Source of the DNA: Mycosarcoma maydis
Taxonomy: Eukaryota > Basidiomycota > Ustilaginomycetes > Ustilaginales
DNA length: 64,000 bases
Assembly: GCF_000328475.2 (NCBI RefSeq)
Contig: NC_026480.1
Location: forward strand, 558,001 to 622,000
Direction: 5' to 3'
Shown here: positions 23,582-33,214 of the stretch, piece after piece
Layout: every line of letters starts with the position of its first letter
How positions within the stretch are numbered: the first letter of the stretch is position 1
Made by a program: the position numbers and the translations under genes
The notes under the pieces: generated by a model
Told to the model about the DNA's origin: nothing
What the model saw: only the letters and a program-made list of their open reading frames with translations
The model's database searches: none

Positions 23582-24232
23582 ATGAACCGTCGCGCAGGCG
23601 CTACCGACCGACACGCTCTTCTAGCAGGAGGAGCTTACCCCACCTCATCTTCTCTGTCCGCCTACCGCTCCTCTTCGCCATACGACTCGAATCCTTACGC
23701 CTCCACTTCGACTTTGAACGCTTCCTCCTCCTACCGTAGCTCCGACTTTGTCGGTGCACCCAAAAAGGAGCCAGCACCACCTGCTAGCTCGTCTTCCTAT
23801 GGCGATGGTATCTTTGGTCGTGCTGCTTCAGCATATTCAGCAACACGCACGGCCGAAGACTTGGAAGAACAAAATGATCAGCGGCTAGACGGCCTTACCG
23901 CCCGAGTATCTATGTTGAAGGAGATCACTTTGAACATCGGCACCGAGGTACGAGAATCCACCAAAGACCTAGGCGTCTTGGGAGAGGCATTCGAAACCAC
24001 TTCTGCGTTCTTGGGTGGTACCTTTAATAGGATGAATAAGATGGCCAAAAGACAGGGTACTTGGTTCTGCAATATGATGCTCTTTCTCTTATTCGTCACT
24101 TGGCTGTTTGTAAGTTTGTCGTCGCTTTTTGCCATTCGAATTGATCGCGCAGCTCGATGGCTGATGGATCCTTCACAATGTGCTCATTCTATCCTCTCCC
24201 AACAGGTCTTTCTATGGTGGTGGAGACGTTGA
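23582..24232 (+). CDS. BET1: Bet1-type Qc-SNARE
   Basis: Two exons, 23582-24109 and 24206-24232, with a 96-nt GTAAGT...ACAG intron; the join is 184 residues. Bet1 is a SNARE of ER-to-Golgi vesicles that forms a bundle with Sed5, Bos1 and Sec22 or Ykt6. About 85 N-terminal Ser/Tyr-rich residues precede the SNARE helix EEQNDQRLDGLTARVSMLKE...IGTEVRESTKDLGVLGEAF, then K-M-A-K-R-Q-G and a C-terminal membrane anchor (MMLFLLFVTWLFVFLWWW) ending in Arg-Arg. The intron lies inside the anchor, is a multiple of three and contains no stop, so an unspliced message would encode a 216-residue form with a broken anchor. The spliced form is preferred because the anchor is continuous and the donor and acceptor are canonical. 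Confidence 0.9.
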   Translation: MNRRAGATDRHALLAGGAYPTSSSLSAYRSSSPYDSNPYASTSTLNASSSYRSSDFVGAPKKEPAPPASSSSYGDGIFGRAASAYSATRTAEDLEEQNDQRLDGLTARVSMLKEITLNIGTEVRESTKDLGVLGEAFETTSAFLGGTFNRMNKMAKRQGTWFCNMMLFLLFVTWLFVSLSSLFAIRIDRAARWLMDPSQCAHSILSQQVFLWWWRR

Positions 24233-25057
24233 CAGCTTGCAGGATTCCAGCAAGTCCCGTCATCCTTTTCCTCACCTGCATCTGCATCTCTCATCATCAA
24301 TCGCAATCCGCAATCCGCAATCCGCAATCCACCGTGTATTTGTATCGCAAGTCCAAGAATTTCATGTGTCGTTAGCGCCTTCGAGTTTCGTATTAGCCCG
24401 GATTCGGCCAGGACAGTTCTCTGAACGACAGAAGCTGGAAGCAGGGTCAAAAAATCAGCATCTTTTGATCTTGACTCAATTGCACATGCATACGTCAGGT
24501 GTGGGAGCCTGATGGTCTGTGGTCCTGCCGACCTAGGTATGGCGAAGAAGGCTGAAGCAGCGCGTGTCGGAGCAACACCTCGACGCTTGGCTGGCAAACC
24601 GAACCTGGCGCTGTCTCTACAGCACTGGTCATAATCAAGCAAATAACCATCAGCTGAATTTCATAGGAATTATCCAGGTAAAGTACGAACGAACAAAGGT
24701 GCGAGTCTCCCTGGAGACAGCATGCGAAAGAAGCTGAAGGTATACAAGAGTCTCGAACGAGGACGTCAGGGGCACACTGGTGTTCCTGAGCCTGTGAGTC
24801 AAGTCTACATCGATGCATAGGGTGAGAGTGACGAAAGCGGAACGATATACGAGCAATTAAGAAAGAAAAGGCGAATCATGGGTTTCTGGTTCAACAAAGG
24901 CGCAGAGGATGACGGCGTAGAACGCAAAAGGGGCGCGACGCGACGCTCTCTTCAAGACCAAGAAAGACGCCAGGATGTAATACGCCAAACGCTGGTACTC
25001 GGCATCGATTGAAGCTCGATGCTCGTGTATCGGTGCTCGTGCGCAATATCACGGCCA
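24233..25057. other. Convergent intergenic region, 825 bp
   Basis: Between BET1 and the double-psi-barrel gene. It contains a CAATCCG heptamer tandem at about 24301-24330. No supported gene. Confidence 0.5.
24301..24330. repeat. (GCAATCC)n heptamer tandem
   Basis: About four 7-bp units downstream of BET1, with the same period as the TCGTGA family but a different sequence. Confidence 0.85.
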
Positions 25058-25774
25058 TCAAGCCTGAAGCAGCTTGGGGCCGAACAGCGCGAGATCCCAA
25101 GGGTTTGGCTTGGAGCTGTGATACATTTGAAGGCCATGAATGCGGCCTTCGGTCAAAGTACCGCTGGGACTGAGTTTCTTGAACGCCGACTTGGTCAAGT
25201 CGACATGGTTCTCTCCGCACCCGGCGCATTTGTCAATGACCCTAACCTGAACACAGTGGTTGTTGGCGTCCTTGTTGCACAGCTTTACGAACTCGCCACA
25301 CTGCGGACCGTCCGTCCAGCCTTTGACGACAGCGCCGATGTGCGAGCTATTCTCGGGCTGCCAGCTGCCACCGCCGTTACCGCACTGAGGGTTTTTCAGA
25401 TCATGAGACGCATACCACGTGATCTGCACGTTTTTGCTCCACAGAGAATCGCTGTCGAGCGGGCCCACGCTGAACATCTTGCGCGAGTGGGCGGGCGACT
25501 TGTGCTTGTGCGAGTGCTTGTGGTGATGCTTAGATCGTCGCATGTTGGAACGCTGCTCGAGCTGCTCCGGAGTGTAGTCGTCATCATCTTCGTCGCCAAA
25601 AACACTGTTGATGTACTGCATCGGGTTTCCTGCGTCGTCAAGATCCTCCGACACAGGCTTATCCAGCGACTGAACCTTGACAGGTTTGGTTATGTCAGCT
25701 TCGGTGGCAGCAGCACCAATGGCGGCAAGTGCTACGCTGGCCATCACGGCGCTGAAAAACGTGATTCGAACCAT
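25058..25774 (-). CDS. Secreted double-psi beta-barrel (expansin/RlpA-like) protein with a His/Lys-rich linker
   Basis: 238 residues, intron-free. An N-terminal signal peptide is evident (FFSAVMASVALAAIGAAA, ending near residue 23). An acidic segment (DEDDDD) and then a His/Lys cluster R-R-S-K-H-H-H-K-H-S-H-K-H-K at about 78-91 precede the folded domain. The C-terminal 125 residues form a double-psi beta-barrel of the barwin/expansin/RlpA kind: ITWYASH, QCGNGGG, VVKGW, GPQCGEFVKLC, VRVIDKCAGCGENHVDLT and a final LALFGP. Paired cysteines fit disulphides in a secreted protein. Fungal members with this single domain are wall-associated or extracellular and several are expressed during plant infection; binding to glucan, chitin or cellulose is possible but cannot be chosen here. 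It is not a full two-domain expansin. Confidence 0.82.
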   Translation of the reverse strand: MVRITFFSAVMASVALAAIGAAATEADITKPVKVQSLDKPVSEDLDDAGNPMQYINSVFGDEDDDDYTPEQLEQRSNMRRSKHHHKHSHKHKSPAHSRKMFSVGPLDSDSLWSKNVQITWYASHDLKNPQCGNGGGSWQPENSSHIGAVVKGWTDGPQCGEFVKLCNKDANNHCVQVRVIDKCAGCGENHVDLTKSAFKKLSPSGTLTEGRIHGLQMYHSSKPNPWDLALFGPKLLQA

Positions 25775-26867
25775 AGTTGTCGGATCAAAAGCTAACTGTC
25801 AGGCTGTCAGGTGTTTGTCGTGTAGACGTGAGACGGGAGAAGAACGAATGTGGCCGGAGGGGTGCAAGCTGCTCAGAAACAGGAATACGACGAGGTGGAA
25901 GGCAGGAAGAGGGGGGAAACCGTGAGCGGGAGACGAGTGGAACGAGTGGAGCGAGTGGAGAGGGGAGAGAATGAATGGAGGTCGTAACGATGGTTTGTAT
26001 CAACAGGCGCAGGAGAACAGGAGAACATGGCAGGTTCAAAGTAGCTCGTATAGTCAGGGTTGAGCTTGCGGGGAAGTGTCGACACGAAGTCGGATGGGCG
26101 AGATGGACTGACCATCCTCAGCGGCGGCGCAATATCAGAGCACCAGAGCGTTAACATGAGCTCCAAACCAGAGCGATCGACAAGGCAGCAACATGATTCA
26201 TGGATGTTGTCTCGTACCTGTTCCACGCGTGTCCAGCTGTGCAAGTGCTCGACATCGCGCGGACCGCCCAGAGTCTCGACGTGTGTTGGACAATCTGTAT
26301 TGAACGGCAAAATCGGCATTGAAACATTTCGGCGGCATAAGGCCAAGCGAGTGGAAAGCTGCCGCAGAGCCATGATCGTGCTTGAGATGCAAGAACAAAT
26401 GCGAGCCAGTAGACACCTCGAACAGCAGCTATCGTCTTGCCGCAGTTGGGGTTGATTTAGCGCATACACTCTGAAAGGGCCCGAAAACGCAGTCAGGGAT
26501 CACAATTGCACATGACAGCTAGCTGCTCGTGGCTCCAGTCCAGAAACGTCTCTGTTCGTTGTCCTACTTTCGTTACACGGCCCCTTCAGCGCGATTGGAC
26601 ATAGGGGGCGACGTCTAGCATCTACTGTGACGTCCAAGCCCAAAGAAGCCCACTCTCGGTGTCAGGATACTGACCAACAGGTCTACGACGCAAGAACAAC
26701 AACTTGTCCAACACGGTGCAAAGCAAGACGCCGTGGGAATCGTGAATGGCACGAGGGGATATGACAGCGTGCAGGGGTTTCAGGTGTGGCATGCATGCCT
26801 GTCCTTGCGCATTTCGACGTGCATGAGCAAGCAGGCAGTACAGAAGTACGTGTCCGCTGCTCTGGTG

Positions 26868-26880
26868 CCCCTATAAAAAA
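26868..26880 (+). promoter_or_regulatory. TATA-like element
   Basis: CTATAAAAAA about 110 bp before the ATG at 26984, followed by a CA-rich leader. It could be a core promoter for the small frame downstream; the match is by eye only. Confidence 0.3.
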
Positions 26881-26983
26881 TCCAAGCGGGGCGCAAAGCG
26901 TATTTTGTGACATGTCAGCTCGCTCAGTGCCACACCTGTGAAACCAACACACACACGCAACCACCAGAACACCAGTACAAGCT

Positions 26984-27376
26984 ATGCGCCGCTCTGCTTC
27001 GATAGTTCTTGCGATGACCACCTTGGCTCGCAATGAACCTGATTCGCCGAGCTCATGTCTTGTGTTGCCGAACCCGAACCGACTTCACGCTAATCTATCA
27101 CAGTTTGATGATCGTCCCGCAGGCCCACAGCGGTGCTCCGTGTACCGCTCGGATCCCGCCGTTTGGCATGCAGTAGTGTGTCTCTACGTCGGTCTTGTCT
27201 CTTTGTTACCTGGTGGCATCGCACCAGTTTTGCGGGTCGGGGTGCTCAGAGCAAGGCCACTAGCTCGCGTAACTAGGCCTTTGACTTGTGTTTGGTGCGA
27301 CTGTCAGCCGAGGCGAAAAAAGAAAAGAAAAGAGTCGATCCAGACGCCACTTGAAACGAGACCCAGCGTCGAGTAG
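26984..27376 (+). CDS. Possible small hypothetical protein (130 codons)
   Basis: The frame starts with ATG after a TATA-like box and an A/C-rich leader, which is why it is listed. The N-terminus has two Arg and a short hydrophobic stretch (SIVLAMTTLA) that could be a weak signal peptide. The C-terminal part contains a basic cluster R-R-K-K-K-R-K. No family is recognised, and frames of this length occur by chance in this GC-balanced DNA. Confidence 0.2.
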   Translation: MRRSASIVLAMTTLARNEPDSPSSCLVLPNPNRLHANLSQFDDRPAGPQRCSVYRSDPAVWHAVVCLYVGLVSLLPGGIAPVLRVGVLRARPLARVTRPLTCVWCDCQPRRKKKRKESIQTPLETRPSVE

Positions 27377-27894
27377 CAGGCAGCACTATACCAAGAATGG
27401 CCAGCTTAGCAGCTACAGCCCCCTTCGCAATCGCGTTACTGTGTTCGGTTATGTGGATTGACACATCACCAACGTCTTCAACAGCGTGTTGATCTGGGCG
27501 ATCTACTTGCCTCGCTTCTCTCGTACCATGCAGATCCGAGCAGTCGATACGCGCAGCCGTGGTCAATCATCGACACACTGCACATGTAGTACACATTGCG
27601 CCTCGTCTGGGATGCGCTTAAGAAGCATTTTTGCATCATCCTGGGAGCCAAACGAAAATGTAACCGATTTTTGTGCCCTTTTTACTGTTGTGATTTTCCT
27701 CGGTTTTGGATCGCACAGAGAGAGAGAGAGATCGTGGATAGGAAGTATCACGAATGACTCACGACTGTCATATCATCTTTCTTGTAAAACACCCACTTCA
27801 GTAATCATGAATGGTGTCGCGGATACCAGACACGAGACGACAAACTTCCACCAGATGTTGTAAGGCAAGTTGGTTTCATCGCGACAAACTGTCA

Positions 27895-29300
27895 TCACCT
27901 CTGCACGTCACCCGGGTGACGTACGATCCAGACACGCTGGCGCATCAACGCTTGCGAGTTGGGAATATCGACAAACAGCGTACGATACTGTAGAGTACCG
28001 TCTTGATCTTTGACCAGCTCGGCGTGTACCTCACCCGTAGACCACGTCCCTGGCTCGGAAGTTCGATGTGTTTTTGGCGAAGCAGCCGAGGTGAGCGTCG
28101 ATGTGATGGCTTCCGTTGAGTTTCGCACCAGGCTCGTGATGCCGCCTAGAGCTGAGCTCCATGTTCGACTCAGCACATTGTTTGCTGATGCGTTGGCAGC
28201 AGAGGACGAGCTGTCCGAGCTAGTCGCAACTGCACCGGTTCCGTCCTTCTCGCCACCCATAGCGTCGTTTGAGCCAAGATCGACACCGAGCTGCTCGCCC
28301 AGCCATTCACCGCCTTCCGTCACCTTGCGAGCCAGCCACTTGCCCGCTTCCACGATCTCGTAGCGTGCAGTATCCAAGATGGACCAATCTTCTCCTTTCT
28401 CTCTTGCTCCGATCCAGAAGCGAAGCAGCATCTTCTCCTCGCCAGTGTATTGGTCGGTCAACGTCACCGAAGGCACTGACCTCGATCGTCTTCTGTTTTT
28501 CACCGAAGGAGGATTTAGAGGTGAAAAGTCGCTCGATCCACTTTCAGCAGTGGGTGATGTGCGGAAACGGTACGGTGTCAAAAGATGGTTTGCAATCGCC
28601 GCGCTGTTCTGGACACGTCTGCAAGCGTCCGCGTAGATGACAGTGGGGCTGTTCTTGGCAAATAGCTCGCTGGTAAGCGCATAGACTAGAACAAATGTCA
28701 GCGCTCCACCGCCCAAGATGAGCAAAGTTCGAGTCGATTGCACTGTGGCACGCGCTACTTTCTGACCCGTCTTGAGTTGCGACCATGATTGCCNNNNNNN
28801 NNNNNNNNNNNNNNNNNNNNNNNNNNNNNNNNNNNNNNNNNNNNNNNNNNNNNNNNNNNNNNNNNNNNNNNNNNNNNNNNNNNNNNNNNNNNNTGCAAGT
28901 TTAGACCTCCACCTGCCGATAGTCCAGCTATGCCAAGAGAAATTCCGCCGCCTCGCCCTCCTGACGCGGCGTCGAGTGCGGCTTCGGCGGTAGCATTGAA
29001 GCGTGGTCGAGGCTGAGCTTCTGACAGCGACGTAGAAGAATTTGACGAGGAAGCAGAGGCCCTGAGTTCGTCCAAAATCTGTCGCTGGGTGAAGGCCGCT
29101 CTAGATGCTTTGAGGTCATTCTTGCTGGATCTACTGTGGTCGCTGCTTCTGACTATGGAGACATGGTAGTTGCGGATACTGGTGGTGGTGATTTGGCTGG
29201 CCTGTGCTGTTCGAGCCGAGACCACGACTGATAGTGAGGCGGCGCCACCAAGAACGCGCAAAGTCGGACCCACGGTTATCAGCGATTGTACTGCCAGCAT
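27895..29300 (-). CDS. TIM21: Tim21, TIM23-complex subunit (interrupted by an assembly gap)
   Basis: The N-terminal part reads from the ATG at 29300 to the gap at 28893 and the C-terminal part from 28793 to the TGA at 27895. Tim21 is anchored in the inner mitochondrial membrane, binds Tom22 from the intermembrane space side and links TIM23 to the respiratory chain. The N-terminus is Arg/Ser/Thr-rich without acidic residues at first, fitting a presequence. Just after the gap comes SWSQLKTGQKVARAT and a membrane segment LLILGGGALTFVLVYALTSELF, then S-P-T-V-I-Y-A-D-A, the Tim21 hallmark. The Tim21 domain carries an extra Ser/Asn/Asp-rich insertion and ends in V-D-I-P. The two halves are in different frames if the gap is taken as exactly 100 nt. 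An upstream in-frame ATG at 29474 is an alternative start. Confidence 0.88.
28794..28893. other. Assembly gap (100 N)
   Basis: Exactly 100 N, the usual placeholder for a gap of unknown size. It removes part of the Tim21 N-terminal region, between the Gly-rich segment and the pre-membrane motif. If no intron is hidden, the true length must be 2 modulo 3 to join the two coding parts. Confidence 0.99.
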
Positions 29301-30030
29301 TCTTGTAGAAACTTCTGAGCTCCTGTTGTGATGTCGCTTGATGTGATCGTGATCGCTTGGAACGGTTGATGCAAAGAACGGTTTGTGCGTCGCTTTTGCT
29401 ATCCGACTGCCGAAGCGCAAAAAAACGTACCGGCCGGCTCGAAAATTTCGTGGCAGATGCTCTCCACTCCACATCTTGATGATTCAAGATTTGGCAAGTG
29501 GACTTGAGGCTCACGGTTGGCGCTTGTGGACTGAGCGCTTGTGACTGCGTTACAATCTTGAATCGTGAATCACAAACGACAGTGACCGAGTGCCACGCTG
29601 CAGCTCTATGCGGCGAGACCCTGAACGCGGATGTGGGACCACTTTATCCTATGGGCTGGCTAGATTAGTAGCTATCAAGCAACTCCTTGCCTCAGCACGC
29701 CATCCAGACTTGCCTCTTTCGCAACGCTGCTTGATCCACTCTTCATACGTCCAACGCACTTTCTCTCGCCAGAGACGTCCTCGCGGGTGTCGTTTGAACC
29801 AATCCATCATCTTCGCAGTTGCTGCCAACCCAACCCGTCATCGATCGCATCTTGGTCTCTTCTGCAGCGAGTCCTGGCTAGCTTTAGCTCCGAGCTCGAC
29901 ATCTGCCTGTAACAGAGGACCGTCACACCAACTCGAGCTAGGTACAGCTGTGCACCTTTGGGACGCCTGTCAAGCCTCGTACATATTGGTACTCGAAGGA
30001 CCACTGGCGTATGCGCAACTATCGTGTAAG
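29301..30030. other. Divergent intergenic region between TIM21 and the Yippee gene
   Basis: 730 bp presumably holding both promoters. It contains a small TCGTGA cluster at about 29557-29575. The frame upstream of the Yippee ATG stays open from 29590, but its composition does not look like protein. Confidence 0.55.
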
Positions 30031-30363
30031 ATGGGCATGACACACAAACAGTACCTTAGTGGCCAGCGTGTGTTCGGCTGCAAGGAATGCAAGACTCACC
30101 TGACCACAATCGAGAATCTGGTGAGTCGTGCGTTCAACGGTCAACATGGAAGAGCTTATCTTTTCGATCTGGTCACCAACATCAATTTGGGAGATCCCGA
30201 GGATCGCCACATGACCACTGGCCTGCATACGGTGCGAGATATCAGTTGCGTCAAGTGCAAGACCACGCTCGGATGGAAGTATGACCGTGCCTATGTGGCT
30301 GCCGAAAAGTACAAGGAGGGCAAGTTCATCCTCGAGAAGGAGCTCACTGTCGACGTCCACTAG
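30031..30363 (+). CDS. Yippee-like zinc-binding protein
   Basis: 110 residues. The Yippee domain fills the whole protein: C17-x2-C20 in FGCKECKTHLT, then S-R-A-F-N-G-Q-H-G-R-A-Y-L-F, the M-T-T-G-L-H-T-V-R-D segment, and C73-x2-C76 in ISCVKCKTTLGWKYDRAY. The four cysteines bind one zinc. Yippee proteins are small, highly conserved and mostly nuclear or cytosolic; animal members take part in cell cycle and ubiquitin-ligase complexes, but the fungal role is poorly known. The start at 30031 (MGMTHKQYLSGQRVF) is chosen because the family begins directly before this strand; an in-frame open stretch back to 29590 is not conserved-looking. No intron. Confidence 0.92.
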   Translation: MGMTHKQYLSGQRVFGCKECKTHLTTIENLVSRAFNGQHGRAYLFDLVTNINLGDPEDRHMTTGLHTVRDISCVKCKTTLGWKYDRAYVAAEKYKEGKFILEKELTVDVH

Positions 30364-31019
30364 CCGCTTGTCTCCGAGTGGATTGATCCTAGTCTTGGTC
30401 AAGATTCTTGTTGTATAGGTGTAGAAGGGCAGACGGAGCAAAGGTCGCTTTTCGCCTCTTTTCATTCGCTAGGACAGTGCACCGCACCTTGACGGCCTAC
30501 AGCAAACAAGTAGCCTCGCTCCAGGACCTAGGCTAGATGGCACACAAATGAATTTCGTCCGAGCTAGAAGCTCTCCTGCCTTGTTCGGTAACAAGGCATC
30601 TCAAGCTCGATTCGAAGGGCAGAATCTGTTTCTCTGCATAGTGGTCAGTTGGGCCTGTGTCTACGCCGAAGCAATCGTCCTGAAAGCATCAGCAAGGATC
30701 TGGTCGCCCGCTGACGACATTGAACGGCGCAGAGAAGGCCCAAGAATGACCGTGCAATCTCGCTGAAAACGATGCAAGCGGTCGTTGGCCTGTCTTACCC
30801 AAGTCTCGATCAGAGTTTGTCGATGTCACGGTTCCGACTCGGCGATCAAAGCAGAGATGAACCGAACATGATGTTTCCAAATCAGTCCGAGGCACACGTT
30901 TGATACCTCGCATGCGCACTTTCGACGACGATTCGACGCATTCACCCTGTCTCTGGAGCGCGTCTAGTGTCATTCGGACATGTAGTGCAATGTGACGAAG
31001 CTCGTGTTCACATGAAGAG

Positions 31020-31060
<41 letters not shown>

Positions 31061-32167
31061 AGAGCTTCAGACTCAAATCTGTCCGCAACCGTGAACCTGT
31101 CGTGAGAGAAGACTGTCAGAATGAAAGCCAGAAGACATTGTCAGACGAGCCGCTTTGGCATGCGCATCAGACTTGTGACTGTGAGTAGCAAAGGTCTCTG
31201 CAGTGATGGATGGCTTCGAGTGGCTGATGGTTGTGCGCAGTTGCACAAATCATAATGCTGTGGTGAAAGCACAAAGCAACCTTCTGTGATTCACGATTCA
31301 CATATTCGTGCTTGGTTAGTATCCAATACTCATGACTGTGGATTTTGAACCCCACAAAAGCGAGCTGGAAAGGGGGCGCGAATCGACAAGGGGCATGCGT
31401 AAATCACCAAGACAGTTGTTGCGCGTCTCCTTTATTTATTTTATTATAAATAAAAACACACAAATTCAAACGGATCGACACGAGCGTTCCTGTACAAAAT
31501 CACAATTATATTTTCTAATAAGCGATTCGTGAGTCTTGTTCGGCTTGGCAACAGAATCAACCTAAGTTACTGGTTACTATTCGGCTTGGAATGGGATCAA
31601 ATACAAAATCCAAAGCACACCCTTTCTTTTCGCTGCACGTTAGAAATTTCAAGTAAGGCACACTGTCGCAGGGCGCTAGTCACAAGAGCAAAGACAGAGA
31701 GAGCAAAACAACACAGAGACAAATTCCAGGTTAATGCACACTCTCTCTCCCTCTCTGCCCTTTGTCTGTTGCGCTGGGCGAGGTCAAGTTTTTGAGACAG
31801 TCACAGAGTCGTGGGTTGGGTTCTTAGTCACAGTTGTGAGTGATGCCAGAGATGCTCGCTAGCATTCCAATCGTGGTTGCGGTTGCGGTTGGTGATGCTG
31901 CTGCTGCGCGCCGATCATAGGCCCCTTCACCATCCGCACCACCATCTCTTCTCAATCTCTCTCCCGTCGCGATCTCCCTTTTGATACTCCCTTGCCCATT
32001 TCCACCTTCCTTTCTGCTCGTCAGCATCTCCGAGTTTTCTACATTCATAGCATCACTCGCACTCCCACACAAAGTATCGGCGCTGTTTGACTTCCGTTCC
32101 AGTACACGTTCATCCACATACCCCACTTGTCCACCGAGCCCATTCATTCGTCACCCCAACGCCCCTC
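30364..32167. other. Intergenic region, 1.8 kb
   Basis: It contains an (AG)n microsatellite at 31022-31065, a small TCACGA cluster at 31286-31310, and AT-rich DNA at 31430-31530, unusual for this window. The last 250 bp before the secreted-protein gene are pyrimidine-rich. No supported gene. Confidence 0.5.
31022..31065. repeat. (AG)n microsatellite
   Basis: About 15 GA dinucleotides followed by an interrupted GAGC/GAG stretch. Confidence 0.95.
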
Positions 32168-33214
32168 ATGAAGTCGGTCAACCTCCCTACTGCAGCTGGC
32201 TCCTTGGCAGCTGCGCTTCTCCTCATCGGTTCCTCGGTAGCACCGGTTGCTGCCCAGTCCGCCGCCACCAACGTCTCGGCCATCCCTTCCAACATCTCGG
32301 CCACCTGCACTACCTTCCTCTCCACTCTCAATTCGGATTCGCAGCTCGACGCTTGCACAAAGCCTCTCCTTGCAGCTACCAAGTTGTACTCTTCCAATTC
32401 CACTGATTCCGCCGCTCAGCTCGACTCGACGCTCGCCGACCTTTGCTCGAGCAACACCGGCTGCGATGCCGACATCATCCGCCAGCGTCTCGACGAGTTT
32501 TGGCAAAACTGCCACACTGACCTTCAGAGTAACAATGCCGTCGTACAGGCCATGTACGACAACCTCTACATGATCACCCCGCTCGTCAACTCGATCTGCA
32601 GCAAGGACGAAAAGAACGACTACTGTCTCAAAACCATCGCAAAGGCAGCTGCCAGCTCTTCCCGTGTTCCCTCCTCCAACAGGCGCAGAGATCTCGCCGA
32701 TGACCAAGACCAGGACGACAAGGAGGCTGATGACGATGACAACGATGACGACGATGACGACGAAGGAGACACTGTTGCTGAGCTTATCAAGAGGCAATCA
32801 TCTACCACCACCACAGCGGCAGGAGAGAACCTTGGTGGCCTGTACAACGAGACCGAGATCACCGGCAAGTCCAACACCAACGCTGCCTTCCTCTTTATCT
32901 CTTCTTCCAGCCCCAAAGCCATCCTCTGCTCGGTATGCACGCAGAACATTCTGGCTTCCTACATCAAGTTCGAGACTTCGATCCCTTACGCCATCGGTCT
33001 CCGCACGTCCAAGATCTTGGCACCTCAGAGCGACATTTACAAAGCTGCCAAGACCGACTGTGGTCATGACTTTGTCGCCCAGGTTAACAAGATCGCAAAC
33101 ACCACCCAGTTTGCTGCTGTCGTCAGCAGCGCGCCTTTCGCTGGCGCTAGGTCTGGCGTCGCCGCCCTCGCCACCCTGGCTGCTTCCGCTGTGGTTGCTC
33201 TCGTAGCTCTCTAA
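32168..33214 (+). CDS. Secreted, probably GPI-anchored cysteine-containing protein of unknown function
   Basis: 348 residues from the ATG at 32168. The signal peptide is clear: L-A-A-A-L-L-L-I-G-S-S-V-A-P-V-A-A-Q, cleaved near residue 30. An N-terminal domain with regularly spaced cysteines (ATCTTF, DACTKPL, LCSSNTGCD, NCHTDL, SICSKDE, YCLKT) is followed by an Arg-rich spot, an Asp-rich run (about 178-201) and a dibasic Lys208-Arg209 typical of Kex2 processing. The second domain has ILCSVCTQNIL and a final DCGHDF. The C-terminus is hydrophobic (VAALATLAASAVVALVAL) after small residues, as in GPI attachment signals. The pattern resembles a family of fungal cell-surface proteins known only as a domain of unknown function. 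Likely location: plasma membrane or wall surface. Confidence 0.82.
   Translation: MKSVNLPTAAGSLAAALLLIGSSVAPVAAQSAATNVSAIPSNISATCTTFLSTLNSDSQLDACTKPLLAATKLYSSNSTDSAAQLDSTLADLCSSNTGCDADIIRQRLDEFWQNCHTDLQSNNAVVQAMYDNLYMITPLVNSICSKDEKNDYCLKTIAKAAASSSRVPSSNRRRDLADDQDQDDKEADDDDNDDDDDDEGDTVAELIKRQSSTTTTAAGENLGGLYNETEITGKSNTNAAFLFISSSSPKAILCSVCTQNILASYIKFETSIPYAIGLRTSKILAPQSDIYKAAKTDCGHDFVAQVNKIANTTQFAAVVSSAPFAGARSGVAALATLAASAVVALVAL

Larger units (their letters stand above)
25775..27894. other. Intergenic region, 2.1 kb, with one weak gene candidate
   Basis: It lies between the double-psi-barrel gene and the TIM21 stop. A GAGTGGAGC-like decamer repeat sits near 25936-25965, a TATA-like CTATAAAA near 26870, and a 130-codon frame at 26984 is listed separately. 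The other open frames are overlapping on both strands and unsupported. Confidence 0.45.
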
